A DNA stretch of 64,000 nt from Burkholderiales bacterium RIFCSPHIGHO2_12_FULL_63_20 (GCA_001770775.1 MESA01000034.1:27605-91604); one strand, 5' to 3'; shown: positions 37,083-47,373, counted from the first letter of the stretch. Made by a program: numbers and translations. The notes: generated from the letters alone by a model not told the origin.

Positions 37083-37111
37083 TTGTCCCCGGAAGCTGTG
37101 GACAACCTTGT
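37083..37111. promoter_or_regulatory. DnaA-box-like inverted dyad (TTGTCCCCG...TGTGGACAA)
   Basis: TTGTCCCCGGAAGCTGTGGACAACCTTGT, closely similar to 31516-31545. Confidence 0.4.
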
Positions 37112-37176
37112 GAGAAACACTTGTATGAATCGCCTCGTCCCTGGGGGCGGGCCTGGTGTGCTCAAAAAATGGGCAC

Positions 37177-38058
37177 TCAGGTGGCGGGCCGGTCTGCTTT
37201 CATCAAGCGGGCCCGCTGGCCCCAGCGGTTGAGCCACAGCGAGGCCAGGATCACCGTGCCGCCAGCCGCCAGGCGGGGCAGGTCGGCATCGCGATTCCAG
37301 ATGAGCACATTGACCAGCAGACCCGCCGGCACGTGCAGCTCGTTCATGATGGCCAGCGTACCAGCGTCTACCCGGGTGCTGCCCAGCACCCACCAGTACA
37401 TGCCTAGCGCGGTGGCGAACACGCCCATCCAGCCCAGGACACCCCACTGCAAAGCAGTGTGGGGCAGCTTGCCCGCATCGCCCCACAGCAGCCAGGCCGG
37501 CACCGCCAGCAGCAGGGCACCCAGAAATAAATGGCCGAAGAAGCGGTAGAGCGGCTGGGGCGTGGGGTAGCGGGCCAGCAGGTGGCGGCACAGCACCTGC
37601 CCGGCGGCAAAGGTGAAGTTGGCGACCTGCAGGAGCACAAAGCCCCACAGGTAGTCCCCGGTGAGGGGCTGGAGGCGGATGATGACTCCGCCCCCGACAG
37701 CGACCGCCGCCGCCACCAGCGCCCACGGGTTGAAACGACGCACCAGGGCATCGTCGATCAGGGTGACGTAGAGAGGCGTGAGCACCGTGAACAGCAGCAC
37801 CTCTGGCACGGTCAGCACCTCGAAACTGCGGTACAGGCACAGGTAGGTGACGCCAAATTGCAAGGCACCTGCCAGCCAGAACCCGCCCAGCAGCGCGCGC
37901 GGCAGGCCACGCCAGAGCGTGAAGGGAGCAAAGATCAGGGCGGCGATGCCGACGCGAACGAGCACGGCAAAGTCGCTGTCGACCTGGCCGGCCAGATATT
38001 GCCCGATCAGGCTGAACGAGAAGGCCCACAGGGCGGTGACGATGAGAAGCTGCGGCAT
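37177..38058 (-). CDS. DMT superfamily (EamA) transporter
   Basis: About 10 TM; LWAFSFSLIGQYLAG...VPEVLLFTVLTPLYVTLIDDALVRRF. Confidence 0.87.
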   Translation of the reverse strand: MPQLLIVTALWAFSFSLIGQYLAGQVDSDFAVLVRVGIAALIFAPFTLWRGLPRALLGGFWLAGALQFGVTYLCLYRSFEVLTVPEVLLFTVLTPLYVTLIDDALVRRFNPWALVAAAVAVGGGVIIRLQPLTGDYLWGFVLLQVANFTFAAGQVLCRHLLARYPTPQPLYRFFGHLFLGALLLAVPAWLLWGDAGKLPHTALQWGVLGWMGVFATALGMYWWVLGSTRVDAGTLAIMNELHVPAGLLVNVLIWNRDADLPRLAAGGTVILASLWLNRWGQRARLMKADRPAT

Positions 38059-38190
38059 GGGGCGCCGACTATATCGCCCCGTGTCGCGAGGCGCCTTACC
38101 GTGACAAAGATGACGGGCCGACGGTGCGAACTTGCTTACACTGTAAGTTGTTTGACCTCGCCCTGACTGGGGCTCATTTCCCCCTTGCTC

Positions 38191-40920
38191 ATGGCGCGCC
38201 ACCCATTCATTCACGCGCTGCTGGTTTTCTTGCTGGGGCTGGCGCTGACCCTGGGGGTGGATCTGTACGGTCATCATCGGGCCGAGCAGGCATTGCAGCG
38301 GCAAAACAGTGCTCAGCTGGAGGCTGCGAGCCAGCAATTGGCGCTGGCGCTGGCAGACGTCTTGCAGTTGAGCAAGGAGTTGGCGGCCCGCGTGGCCACC
38401 CATGCGCCGCTCGATGATGCGGTGTGGCAGCGTCTGGCGACCGAGACGCAGTCCAGGCATCCGCACATCGTCAACATGACGGTCTCGCAGGGGACCGTGG
38501 TCAAGCGCGTTCATCCCGTGCGCGGCAATCAGGCTGTCTTGGGGCTGGATTACCGCCTTCGACCGGATCAGATGGCTGGGGTGCGGCGGGCCATCGACAG
38601 TCGTCAGGGTGTGCTCACGGGGCCGGTGCGCCTGGTGCAAAGCGAACGGTTGGCCGTGGTCAGCCGGGTGCCGATGTTCGCGGCTCCAGAGGCCGGACGC
38701 CCCGGCGCGCTGCTGGGCATTGTGTCCATGGCGGTGGAGCTGGACGGCTTGCTGTCCCAGGCTGGCCTGGACCCGGCGCAATTGCCCTTTGACTATGCGA
38801 TCGCGTTCGAGACGGGGGCTGTGACAGGGGGGCAGCTGTATGTGGGCGACGCCCGCCTGCTGCATCAAGGCAGCTTGAACGTCGAGGTGCCTTTGCCGCA
38901 AGGGACGTGGCGGATTGCTGCACGTCCCAAGCCGCAGGTGCTGGCGCAGGCGTGGCAACCCTGGCCGATCCGCATCGGCGGGGTACTGGTGTCGCTGTGT
39001 CTGGCGTGGCTCACGGTGTACCTGGGGCGGGTGCTGCGATCGCGCGCCATGACCGAGTCAACGCCTACGGGTGAGCGCAGTGTGGGGCTGCAGGTCATCA
39101 TCATTGGCGCCCTGCTGTTCATGGTGGTGCCGGCGGTGGTGGTGCAAGGCTGGTTTGCCTATCGCACGGCGGTCAGCACCTCCGAGCGGTTCCAGGAGGA
39201 TCTGGCCAGTGAGGTGGGCGCGCGCGTGTACGACAAGGTCGTGCAATTTTTCGAGGTGCCGCGTCGCGTGCTGGCTTACAGTGCCGACCAGTTTCGCTCT
39301 GGCGCGGTCCATCCGAGCGACCGCGATGCGGTCATCCGCAACTTTGTGCTCCAGATTCGCCAGCAGCCCTTGCTGACCTTCCTCTCCATGGGGACGGCAC
39401 AAGGGGAGTACCTGGCGGCAAGTCGCCCACCGGTGGGCCGGGACAAGGGGCTGCGTCTGCTGGAAGCGCGTATTGCCTCCGGACGAGCGATTCACATTTA
39501 CCGCGTGGACGATGTGCATTTGCGAGGGGAGTTGCTGTCCCGCGGCAATCAGCATTTCGATACGCGTACCCGGCCCTGGTTCAAGGCCGCGGTCGCAGCC
39601 AATGGGCCGGGCTGGTACTCGGCCTATCGATATGCCATTGATGATGACGCCGGCAACTACGACGCCATGGGGATCGGCATGTCCGCACCCTTGGTCGACC
39701 AGCAGCAGCGTTTCATCGGCGTGGTGACGGCTGACGTCGCGCTGTCGCAGCTCAAGGTTTTGCTCTCAGACATCACCCAGGACCTGGGCGGGGTGGCTTT
39801 TTTGGCGGAAAGCGACGGCAAACTGCTGGCCGCTTCCACCGATGAACCGGTGTATCGGCTCATCGACCGCGGGGTTGAGCGGATCGCGGCGCGGGCCAGC
39901 GACAACCCCTTGATCCGGGCTGCCGGAGACGCCATCCGTGAGAAGGGGCGGGCTCGGGGGCGCACTTTCCGCGAGGTCGATGGCGAGCGCCACCTGATTG
40001 ACTGGTGGACCTATCAATTGCCCGATGGGCCCAGCCTGACCATTGGTGTGGTCATGCCCCAGAGCCGCTTTGCGGCCCCCAGCGAGGGTGTGCTGGGCAA
40101 TGTGCTGCTGGTGGCCTTGATGCTCATGGCCGGAGGCATGCTGGCCGCATGGGCACTCAGCGAGCGCCTGGCGCGGCCGCTGGTGAGCCTGAGCCAATGG
40201 GCCGATCGCCTGGGACAGGGGGACTGGTCCAACCCCCACAACACCGGCAGCGCCATTGCGGAGGTGCAGACTTTGTCGCACGCGCTCGGCCACATGGCGG
40301 GGCAGATCCGCGATCACACCGATGAGTTGACGCGGCAGGTGGCCGAGCGTACGGCCGAGCTGGAGCAAGCCAATCAGGTGCTGTCCCAGTTGTCGCACAC
40401 CGATGGTCTGACTGGCGTGGCCAACCGGCGTCGCTTTGATGTGATGCTGGCGCAGGAGTGGGCGCGGGCCATGCGCTCAGGGCAGTCGCTGGGGTTGATC
40501 ATGCTGGATGTTGACCACTTCAAGCTGTTCAATGACCGCTATGGCCACTTGGCGGGAGACGATTGCCTGCGTGGCATTGCACGTGTGCTCACCGAGCAGT
40601 GTCGTCGCGCAGGAGATCAGCCTGCGCGTTACGGTGGTGAAGAGTTTGTCATCCTGGTGGCCGAAGACGATGCATCCGGGGCGCTGAACCTGGCAGAGCG
40701 TGTGCGCCATGCCATCGAGGCGCTGGCCATCCCCCACCTGGACAGTGCCCACCATGTGGTGACGGTGAGTCTGGGGGTCGCGGTGGTGCAGCCGGCGTTG
40801 GGCGAGGCAGCGCAGACGCTCATCAGCCGTGCCGACGCGGCGCTGTACAGGGCCAAGCATGGCGGACGCAACCAGACCAACTTGGCGGACGCCGACGTCC
40901 ACGCCGGAACCGAAGCCTGA
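38191..40920 (+). CDS. Diguanylate cyclase with periplasmic Cache-type sensor, HAMP and GGDEF domains
   Basis: Large extracytoplasmic region between TM segments; HTDGLTGVANRRRFDVMLAQEWARA...MLDVDHFKLFNDRYGHLAGD...ARYGGEEFVILVAED. Confidence 0.9.
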   Translation: MARHPFIHALLVFLLGLALTLGVDLYGHHRAEQALQRQNSAQLEAASQQLALALADVLQLSKELAARVATHAPLDDAVWQRLATETQSRHPHIVNMTVSQGTVVKRVHPVRGNQAVLGLDYRLRPDQMAGVRRAIDSRQGVLTGPVRLVQSERLAVVSRVPMFAAPEAGRPGALLGIVSMAVELDGLLSQAGLDPAQLPFDYAIAFETGAVTGGQLYVGDARLLHQGSLNVEVPLPQGTWRIAARPKPQVLAQAWQPWPIRIGGVLVSLCLAWLTVYLGRVLRSRAMTESTPTGERSVGLQVIIIGALLFMVVPAVVVQGWFAYRTAVSTSERFQEDLASEVGARVYDKVVQFFEVPRRVLAYSADQFRSGAVHPSDRDAVIRNFVLQIRQQPLLTFLSMGTAQGEYLAASRPPVGRDKGLRLLEARIASGRAIHIYRVDDVHLRGELLSRGNQHFDTRTRPWFKAAVAANGPGWYSAYRYAIDDDAGNYDAMGIGMSAPLVDQQQRFIGVVTADVALSQLKVLLSDITQDLGGVAFLAESDGKLLAASTDEPVYRLIDRGVERIAARASDNPLIRAAGDAIREKGRARGRTFREVDGERHLIDWWTYQLPDGPSLTIGVVMPQSRFAAPSEGVLGNVLLVALMLMAGGMLAAWALSERLARPLVSLSQWADRLGQGDWSNPHNTGSAIAEVQTLSHALGHMAGQIRDHTDELTRQVAERTAELEQANQVLSQLSHTDGLTGVANRRRFDVMLAQEWARAMRSGQSLGLIMLDVDHFKLFNDRYGHLAGDDCLRGIARVLTEQCRRAGDQPARYGGEEFVILVAEDDASGALNLAERVRHAIEALAIPHLDSAHHVVTVSLGVAVVQPALGEAAQTLISRADAALYRAKHGGRNQTNLADADVHAGTEA

Positions 40921-40956
40921 GCGGTGTGGTGTCGCATCAGGCGACGGCGGCTCGTG

Positions 40957-41856
40957 TCAGGCGGCGTGTTTTGCCAGCAATTGCGCGACCACGGCGATGG
41001 CAATCACGGCTGGCTCCTTGCCCTGGATGTCGGGTAGACCGATGGGGCAGGTCAACCGGTCCAGTTTGTCGGGCTCGATGCCCTGTTCGGCCAGTCGGTG
41101 CAGAAAGCGCGCCCGCTTGGTCTGGGAGCCGATGAGGCCCGCGAAGCGAAAGTCGCCGCGGCGCAGCACGGCGTCGATGATTTTCAGATCCAGATCATGG
41201 CGGTGCGTCAGCACCAGATGACAGGCGTCCGCCGGAGCGTCGGACACCTCGCGCTCGGCGGCCTCGGTGGGCAGCCAGGTGATGTGCTCCGGCAGGGCGG
41301 CCAGCATCGTCGGGTCGGGCAGGCCGGCTTGGGCATCCCATTCCGGCAGGTCATCGGCGCGCTCGTCGATCCAGCGCACGCTGCAATCCAGATCGCTCAG
41401 CAGCTTGACGATGGCCTGACCCACATGACCGGCGCCATGCAACTCGACATGAAAGCGGGGCGGCGGCACCTGCCACGCGGCCAGCGTGGCCGCGCTCAAG
41501 ACCTCAAAGCGCAGGGCGACGACGCCACCGCAGCATTGGCCCAGAGCGGGGCCCAGGGGGAAAGTGTGTGTCCAACCCTCGGTGGGCATGCCCTCACGCA
41601 GCGCCTGACGCGCCAGGTCGATCGCGCGCCACTCCAGATGGCCGCCACCCACGGTGCCCCGCACCTGATCAAGCGCCACCAGCATGCGGGCGTCCTGGTC
41701 TCGTGGAGTCGATCCACGGATGGCGTCCACGCTGACGATGCAGGCGGCACGGCCTTGCGCGAGCCAGCGGCTGGCGCTGGCGTGCAGGCTGCGAGGCGTC
41801 AGCCGATCGCTGGGCTGGGGTGTGCCCTGGGGCAAGCTGTGTGCGGTCCCGCTCAT
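40957..41856 (-). CDS. xdhC: Xanthine dehydrogenase accessory protein XdhC
   Basis: ACIVSVDAIRGSTPRDQDARMLVALDQVRGTVGGGHLEWRAI...LTHRHDLDLKIIDAVLRRGDFRFAGLIGSQTKRARFLHRL. Confidence 0.94.
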   Translation of the reverse strand: MSGTAHSLPQGTPQPSDRLTPRSLHASASRWLAQGRAACIVSVDAIRGSTPRDQDARMLVALDQVRGTVGGGHLEWRAIDLARQALREGMPTEGWTHTFPLGPALGQCCGGVVALRFEVLSAATLAAWQVPPPRFHVELHGAGHVGQAIVKLLSDLDCSVRWIDERADDLPEWDAQAGLPDPTMLAALPEHITWLPTEAAEREVSDAPADACHLVLTHRHDLDLKIIDAVLRRGDFRFAGLIGSQTKRARFLHRLAEQGIEPDKLDRLTCPIGLPDIQGKEPAVIAIAVVAQLLAKHAA

Positions 41857-44207
41857 GCCGACAGCAACTTGCCGGTGCCCGTGGCAACCTGACGCTGCAC
41901 TGCCTGGATGGCGTCCAGGATGGCCTCGGGTGTCGCCGGCGCCCGCAGCGGTGGGTCGATGCGGTGCTCGCCCACGCTGGAGATGGCATCGCGCAGCGCA
42001 AAGAACACCGAAAACGGCAACAGCAGCGGCGGCTCACCGACCGCCTTGGAGCGGTAGATGCTGTCCTGCACATTGCGGTTGTCAAACAGCTTCACGCGGA
42101 AGTCCACCGGGCAGTCATTGGCCGTGGGGATCTTGTAGGTGGAGGGCGCGTGGGTCATCAGCTTGCCCGACTCCGGGTGCCACCACAGCTCCTCGCTGGT
42201 GAGCCAGCCCATGCCTTGCACGAACGCGCCTTCGATCTGGCCGATGTCCAATGCCGGGTTGATGGACTGCCCCACGTCGTGCAGCACATCGGCGCGCAGC
42301 ACGCGCGATTCCCCTGTGAGCGTGTCCAGCAGCACCTCGCTCACGGCCGCCCCGTAGGCGAAGTAGTAGAAGGGGTTGCCTTGCATGGTCTGGCGGTCCC
42401 AGCTCAGTCCGGGCGTGGCGTAAAAGCCGTCGGACCAGAGCTGGATGCGGTTCAGGTAGGCGTCGTTGACCACCTCCTCGAAGCTCAGCGTGTGGCCGCC
42501 AGCCAGCACCTGGTCATCGGCAAAGCGCACCTTGCTGGGGGACACACCCAGGCGCTCGGCTGTGCGTTGCGTCAGTCGGTCCACGATCTGTTGGGCGGCG
42601 TTGGCCGCAGCCTTGCCGTTCAGGTCCGAGCCGGTGGAGGCGGCCGTGGCCGAGGTGTTGGCCACCTTGCTGGTGTCGGTGGCCGTCACGCGCACGCGGT
42701 GGGCGCTCACGCCCAGGGTGTGGGCGACCATCTGCGCCACCTTGGTGTTGAGGCCCTGGCCCATTTCGGTTCCGCCGTGGTTCACCAGGATGCTGCCGTC
42801 GTTGTAGACGTGCACCAGCGCGCCGGCCTGGTTCAGGTGCACCACGTTGAACGAGATGCCGAACTTCAGCGGGGTGAGCGCCAGGCCCTTTTTCAGGATG
42901 GGGCTGCTCGCGTTGAACGCGGCCACGGCCTCGCGGCGGGCGTGGTAATCGCTGCTGGCCACCATCTCATCGATGAGGGGGCGCAGCACGTTGTCGACCA
43001 CCTTCTGGCCGTAAGGTGTGGTGTCGCGCTCGCCGATGCCGTACAGATTGGCCAGGCGCACATCCAGCGGGTCGCGCCCCACCTTGCGCGCCAGCGAGTC
43101 CATGATCAGCTCGATGGCCAGGGCGCCCTGTGGCCCGCCAAAGCCCCGAAAGGCCGTGTTGCTTTGCGTGTTCGTGCGGGCACAAAAGCCCTGGGCGTCC
43201 ACGGCGGGCAACCAGTAGGCATTGTCGAAGTGGCACAAGGCGCGGGTCATCACCGGTGCCGACAGGTCGGCCGAGAACCCTGCGCGTGACACCATCTCGA
43301 TGCGGGCACCCAGGATGCGGCCCGCGTCGTCATGTGCCACGTCGAAATCATGGACGAAGCAGTGACGCCGCCCGGTGATCAGGATGTCGTCATCGCGGTC
43401 GGGGCGCAGCTTGACCGGGCGTTGCAGCGTGTGGGCGGCCAGGGCAGCCACGCAGGCAAACACGGCTGACTGCGACTCCTTGCCGCCAAAGCCGCCGCCC
43501 ATGCGGCGCGATGCCACCTGCACATGGTGGGCGTGCAGCTTCAGCGCGTGCGCAATCGCATGCTGCATCTCGCTGGGATGCTGGGTGGAGCTGTGCACCA
43601 GCAGGCCGCGGTCTTCAAGCGGAATAGCGTAGGCGATCTGGCCTTCGAGGTAGAAGTGCTCTTGTCCGCCTAGGTGGAAGCGCCCCTGCAGGCGCTCGGG
43701 GGCGTGCGCGAAGGCAGCGTCCACATCGCCACGGCGCAGGCGCATGGGCGGCACCACATACTGGCCTGCCGCATGAGCCTCTTCCGGCGTCAGCATGGCC
43801 GGCAGGGGCTCGATCTGGACAAAGTCTTTCGTGCGTGCCGCCGCACGGCGCGCCAATTCGCGCTGGGTGGACAGCACCACCAGCAGCGGCTGCCCCAGGT
43901 AATGCACTTCGCCAGCGGCGAGAATCGGGTCGTCGTGGACTAGGGCGCCGCAGTCATTGAGGCCCGGGATGTCGGCGGCCGTCAGCACGGCCACCACGCC
44001 GGGCAGGGCTTTCAGGCCGGCCACGTCGATGTGCTTCAGGCGGCCATGCGCCACAGGCGACAGGCCCAGGGCCGCATGCAGCGTGCCAGCCAGCTCCGGC
44101 AGGTCGTCAATGTAGGGCGCGCGCCCGGCCACGTGCAGGTGGGCCGATTCGTGGGGCAGGGGTTGGCCCGCCACCCGGTCGGGGCTCACAGAGTTCGGTG
44201 TCATCAA
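41853..44207 (-). CDS. xdhB: Xanthine dehydrogenase molybdopterin-binding subunit
   Basis: ESAHLHVAGRAPYIDDLPELAGTLHAALGLSPVAHGRL...EGQIAYAIPLEDRGLLVHSSTQHPSEMQHAIAHAL...NTAFRGFGGPQGALAIE. Confidence 0.96.
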   Translation of the reverse strand: MMTPNSVSPDRVAGQPLPHESAHLHVAGRAPYIDDLPELAGTLHAALGLSPVAHGRLKHIDVAGLKALPGVVAVLTAADIPGLNDCGALVHDDPILAAGEVHYLGQPLLVVLSTQRELARRAAARTKDFVQIEPLPAMLTPEEAHAAGQYVVPPMRLRRGDVDAAFAHAPERLQGRFHLGGQEHFYLEGQIAYAIPLEDRGLLVHSSTQHPSEMQHAIAHALKLHAHHVQVASRRMGGGFGGKESQSAVFACVAALAAHTLQRPVKLRPDRDDDILITGRRHCFVHDFDVAHDDAGRILGARIEMVSRAGFSADLSAPVMTRALCHFDNAYWLPAVDAQGFCARTNTQSNTAFRGFGGPQGALAIELIMDSLARKVGRDPLDVRLANLYGIGERDTTPYGQKVVDNVLRPLIDEMVASSDYHARREAVAAFNASSPILKKGLALTPLKFGISFNVVHLNQAGALVHVYNDGSILVNHGGTEMGQGLNTKVAQMVAHTLGVSAHRVRVTATDTSKVANTSATAASTGSDLNGKAAANAAQQIVDRLTQRTAERLGVSPSKVRFADDQVLAGGHTLSFEEVVNDAYLNRIQLWSDGFYATPGLSWDRQTMQGNPFYYFAYGAAVSEVLLDTLTGESRVLRADVLHDVGQSINPALDIGQIEGAFVQGMGWLTSEELWWHPESGKLMTHAPSTYKIPTANDCPVDFRVKLFDNRNVQDSIYRSKAVGEPPLLLPFSVFFALRDAISSVGEHRIDPPLRAPATPEAILDAIQAVQRQVATGTGKLLSA

Positions 44208-44219
44208 AAGCCCTCCTTG

Positions 44220-45758
44220 TCACACAGGCGCCGGCCAGATCTGGGTCTGGGTCGATGGCAGGGGCGCATCGGGACGGGTCTCCATCCAGAAACGCTTCAA
44301 CAAATTCGCGGCCACGGTGTGGCGGTAGTCGTGGGTGGCGCGCAGGTCGGTCATCGGTGCAAAGTCCTGCGCCAAGGCGGCCTGGGCCGCTTGCAGCGTG
44401 GCCTCGCTCCACGGCTGGCCGATCAGGGCCGCTTCGGTGAGCGCCGCGCGGCGGGCCGTGGCCGCCATGCCACCCCAGCCCAGCCGGGCCTCTTTGACGC
44501 GGCCACCTTCCAGGCGGATCATCAGCCCCGCGCACAGGGCCGAGATGTCACTGTCACGCCGCTTGGACACCTTGTAGGCGCGCAGCACCTCACCTTGCGC
44601 CACGCGCGGCAGCGGTACGCGCAAGGCCTGCACGAATTCGCCCGGCTGCAGCGCGTTGTGCATGTAGCCCAGGTAAAACTCGCTCAAAGGCAGCTCGCGG
44701 GTCTGTTCGCCCTGGCGCAACACCAGCGTGGCACCCAGGGCCAGCAAAATGGGGGCGCCATCGCCAATGGGCGAGCCGTTGGCCACATTGCCGCCCAGCG
44801 TGCCGGCATGTCGCACCGGCGGCGAGGCAAAGCGCAGCCAGATTTCGCGCAGCGCGGGCACATGGCGGCTCAAGGTGGACCAGGCGTCCTCCAGCGACAC
44901 ACCCGCGCCGATCTCCAGCCCTTCAGGCTGTGCGGGGTCGGCGCCCCAGGGCTGAATCTGCTGCAACTCGCGCACACGCCCCACATACAGGATGTCACCC
45001 AGCGACTTGAACTGCTTGTTCACCCACAAGGCGACGTCGGTGCCGCCCGCCAGCACACGGGCTTGAGGCAGGGCCGCACGCAGCCGGGCCAACTCGGCCA
45101 GCGTGGTGGGGGCAAAGAAACGGGTGGTCTGGCCGGGCGCGGCGGGGTCCGGACCTTCATAGACCAGGTCAGGTTGATCCGCCAGCGTCTGCAGCGCACT
45201 CAGCCAGCCTGATGGGTCGAAATCCACCCGGGGCGCCTGGAACATCTGCTCTCCCGCATCCAGAATCGGCCGGTACCCCGTGCAGCGGCACAGGTTGCCC
45301 GCCAGCGCATCGGCCAGGTCCGCGCGCGGCGGTGCCTGCTCATGGTGTTCGTACAGGTTCCACAGCGACATCACGAAGCCCGGCGTGCAGAAGCCGCACT
45401 GTGAGCCGTGGCAATCCACCAGGGCCTTCTGACACGGGTGCAAGGGCGCATTCGCGCGAGGTTGCAGGTCCTCCACCGTCAGCAAGGCCTGCCCGTCCAG
45501 TGTGGGCAGGAACTGGATGCACGCGTTCACCGTGCGCTGTTGCCAGGCGCCCGTGGCCGCATCGCGCTCCCCCAGCACCACGGTGCAGGCCCCACAGTCC
45601 CCTTCGGCGCAGCCTTCCTTGGTGCCGGTACAGTGAGCGGCTTCACGCAACCATTGCAGCACCGTGGTGGTGGCTGGCACGCCACTGACCTCCTGCACTG
45701 CACCTCGGTGAACGAAGCGAATGGGACGGGAGGGCCGGGGCTCGGCAGGTGCGCTCAT
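44220..45758 (-). CDS. xdhA: Xanthine dehydrogenase small subunit (2Fe-2S, FAD)
   Basis: CTGTKEGCAEGDCGACTVVLGE, HGSQCGFCTPGFVMSLWNLYE, NLCRCTGYRPILDAG; start at 45758. Confidence 0.96.
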   Translation of the reverse strand: MSAPAEPRPSRPIRFVHRGAVQEVSGVPATTTVLQWLREAAHCTGTKEGCAEGDCGACTVVLGERDAATGAWQQRTVNACIQFLPTLDGQALLTVEDLQPRANAPLHPCQKALVDCHGSQCGFCTPGFVMSLWNLYEHHEQAPPRADLADALAGNLCRCTGYRPILDAGEQMFQAPRVDFDPSGWLSALQTLADQPDLVYEGPDPAAPGQTTRFFAPTTLAELARLRAALPQARVLAGGTDVALWVNKQFKSLGDILYVGRVRELQQIQPWGADPAQPEGLEIGAGVSLEDAWSTLSRHVPALREIWLRFASPPVRHAGTLGGNVANGSPIGDGAPILLALGATLVLRQGEQTRELPLSEFYLGYMHNALQPGEFVQALRVPLPRVAQGEVLRAYKVSKRRDSDISALCAGLMIRLEGGRVKEARLGWGGMAATARRAALTEAALIGQPWSEATLQAAQAALAQDFAPMTDLRATHDYRHTVAANLLKRFWMETRPDAPLPSTQTQIWPAPV

Positions 45759-45885
45759 CAACAGGTCTCCTTCTTGTGCAAACTCATTATGACGAGGATG
45801 AGATGCAAGCGGCGTGCCCGGCTTGGTCACCATTCTTTGACGCCCTTGCGGCAAAGCTGGCCCGATCGCTGCTTGTGCATGCTCT

Positions 45886-45900
45886 ACCATCCCAGATGGT
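45886..45900. promoter_or_regulatory. 15-bp dyad ACCATC-CCA-GATGGT in the xdhA/guaD intergenic region
   Basis: Perfect 6-bp arms with 3-bp spacer, about 30 bp upstream of the guaD ATG. Confidence 0.4.
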
Positions 45901-45930
45901 CACCGGTTCGATGATCTTTTGTCTTCCTTT

Positions 45931-47373
45931 ATGAACGCCCCTGATCCTGTGTCGATGACAAGTGAAGCCTGCGCCACGGACGTGTCGATGCGCCGCGTGC
46001 TGCGCGCCGACCTGCTCGACTTCACCGCCGACCCGGGCTTTGCCCTGCCGAGCGCGGCCCCCGGGGTGCGCTGGCGCCCGGATCACCTCGTCCTCATCGA
46101 AGACGGCCGCATCCACGCCGTGCAACCGGCCGCCCAGGCTTTGCCCCCAGGCTGGCAGCATGTCACCCAGGAAGACCATGGGGGTCGCCTGCTGATGCCC
46201 GGCTTCATCGACACCCATGTGCACTGCCCGCAACTGGACGTGATTGCCAGCTTTGGCACCGCCTTGCTGGACTGGCTCAACACCTACACCTTCCCGGCTG
46301 AAAAGCGCTATGCCGACCCCGAGGTGTCTCGCGTGGGCGCGCAGCGTTTCCTGTCGGCCCTGTGGGCGCACGGCACCACCAGCGCGGTCGTGTTCCCCAC
46401 CGTGCACAAAGTCAGTGCGCAGGCCCTGTTCGAGGCGGCCGATGCACAAGGCATGCGCCTGATCACCGGCAAGGTGCTGATGGACCGCCACGCCCCCGAC
46501 GGCCTGCGCGACGACGTGGCCCAGGCCGAGCGCGACTGCATCGACCTGATCGACCGCTGGCATGGGCAGGGCCGCCAGGCCTTTGCCGTCACCGTGCGCT
46601 TTGCGCCCACCAGCACGCCCGCGCAACTGGCCATGGCCGGCCTGTTGTGCCAGACCTATCCCGGCACCTACATGCAAACGCACGTGGCCGAGAACCAGGA
46701 CGAGATCCGCTGGGTGGCCGAACTGTTCCCCGACGCTCGCAGCTATCTGGACGTGTACGACCGCGAGGGCCTGCTCGGCCCGCGCGCCGTGCTCGCCCAC
46801 GGCATCTGGCTGGACGCCAACGACCGCGCCGTGCTGCGCGAGCGCGGCGCCCAGATCGCTCACTGTCCCTCGTCCAACCTGTTTCTGGGCAGCGGCCTGT
46901 TCGACTGGGCCCAGGCGCAGCGCGAAGGCGTGGCCGTCAGCCTGGCCAGCGACGTGGGCGGGGGCACCAGCCTGTCCATGCTGCGCAACATGCAGGACGC
47001 CTACAAGATCCAGGCGATGCTGGGCAACCGCCTCACGGCCTGGAAGGCGCTGCACGCCGCCACCCTGGGCGCCGCGCAGGCCCTGGGCCTGGCGCACGAG
47101 ATCGGCCAGATCGAGCCCGGCCACATGGCCGACCTGACCCTGTGGGACTGGGCCCACGGCCCCGTGGCCGCGCACCGCGACCGCTTGGCACGCGAATCGC
47201 ATGCGCCTTGGCTGGCCGCCTTGCACGAACGCGCCTTTGTCTGGATGACCCTGGGAGATGAACGCAACCTCGTGGAAACCCTGATTCGGGGCCAAACGGT
47301 GTTCCAATCTCCGCTTTCGTCTGGCTTTGGCCCCTTGACGGGCCCCTTCCTCTCTGACCCCGAACCCGCATGA
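45931..47373 (+). CDS. guaD: Guanine deaminase
   Basis: LLMPGFIDTHVHCPQLDVIASFGTALLDWLNTYTFPAEKRY...QTHVAENQDEIRWVAELFPD...LVDDR-type C-terminal region. Confidence 0.93.
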   Translation: MNAPDPVSMTSEACATDVSMRRVLRADLLDFTADPGFALPSAAPGVRWRPDHLVLIEDGRIHAVQPAAQALPPGWQHVTQEDHGGRLLMPGFIDTHVHCPQLDVIASFGTALLDWLNTYTFPAEKRYADPEVSRVGAQRFLSALWAHGTTSAVVFPTVHKVSAQALFEAADAQGMRLITGKVLMDRHAPDGLRDDVAQAERDCIDLIDRWHGQGRQAFAVTVRFAPTSTPAQLAMAGLLCQTYPGTYMQTHVAENQDEIRWVAELFPDARSYLDVYDREGLLGPRAVLAHGIWLDANDRAVLRERGAQIAHCPSSNLFLGSGLFDWAQAQREGVAVSLASDVGGGTSLSMLRNMQDAYKIQAMLGNRLTAWKALHAATLGAAQALGLAHEIGQIEPGHMADLTLWDWAHGPVAAHRDRLARESHAPWLAALHERAFVWMTLGDERNLVETLIRGQTVFQSPLSSGFGPLTGPFLSDPEPA

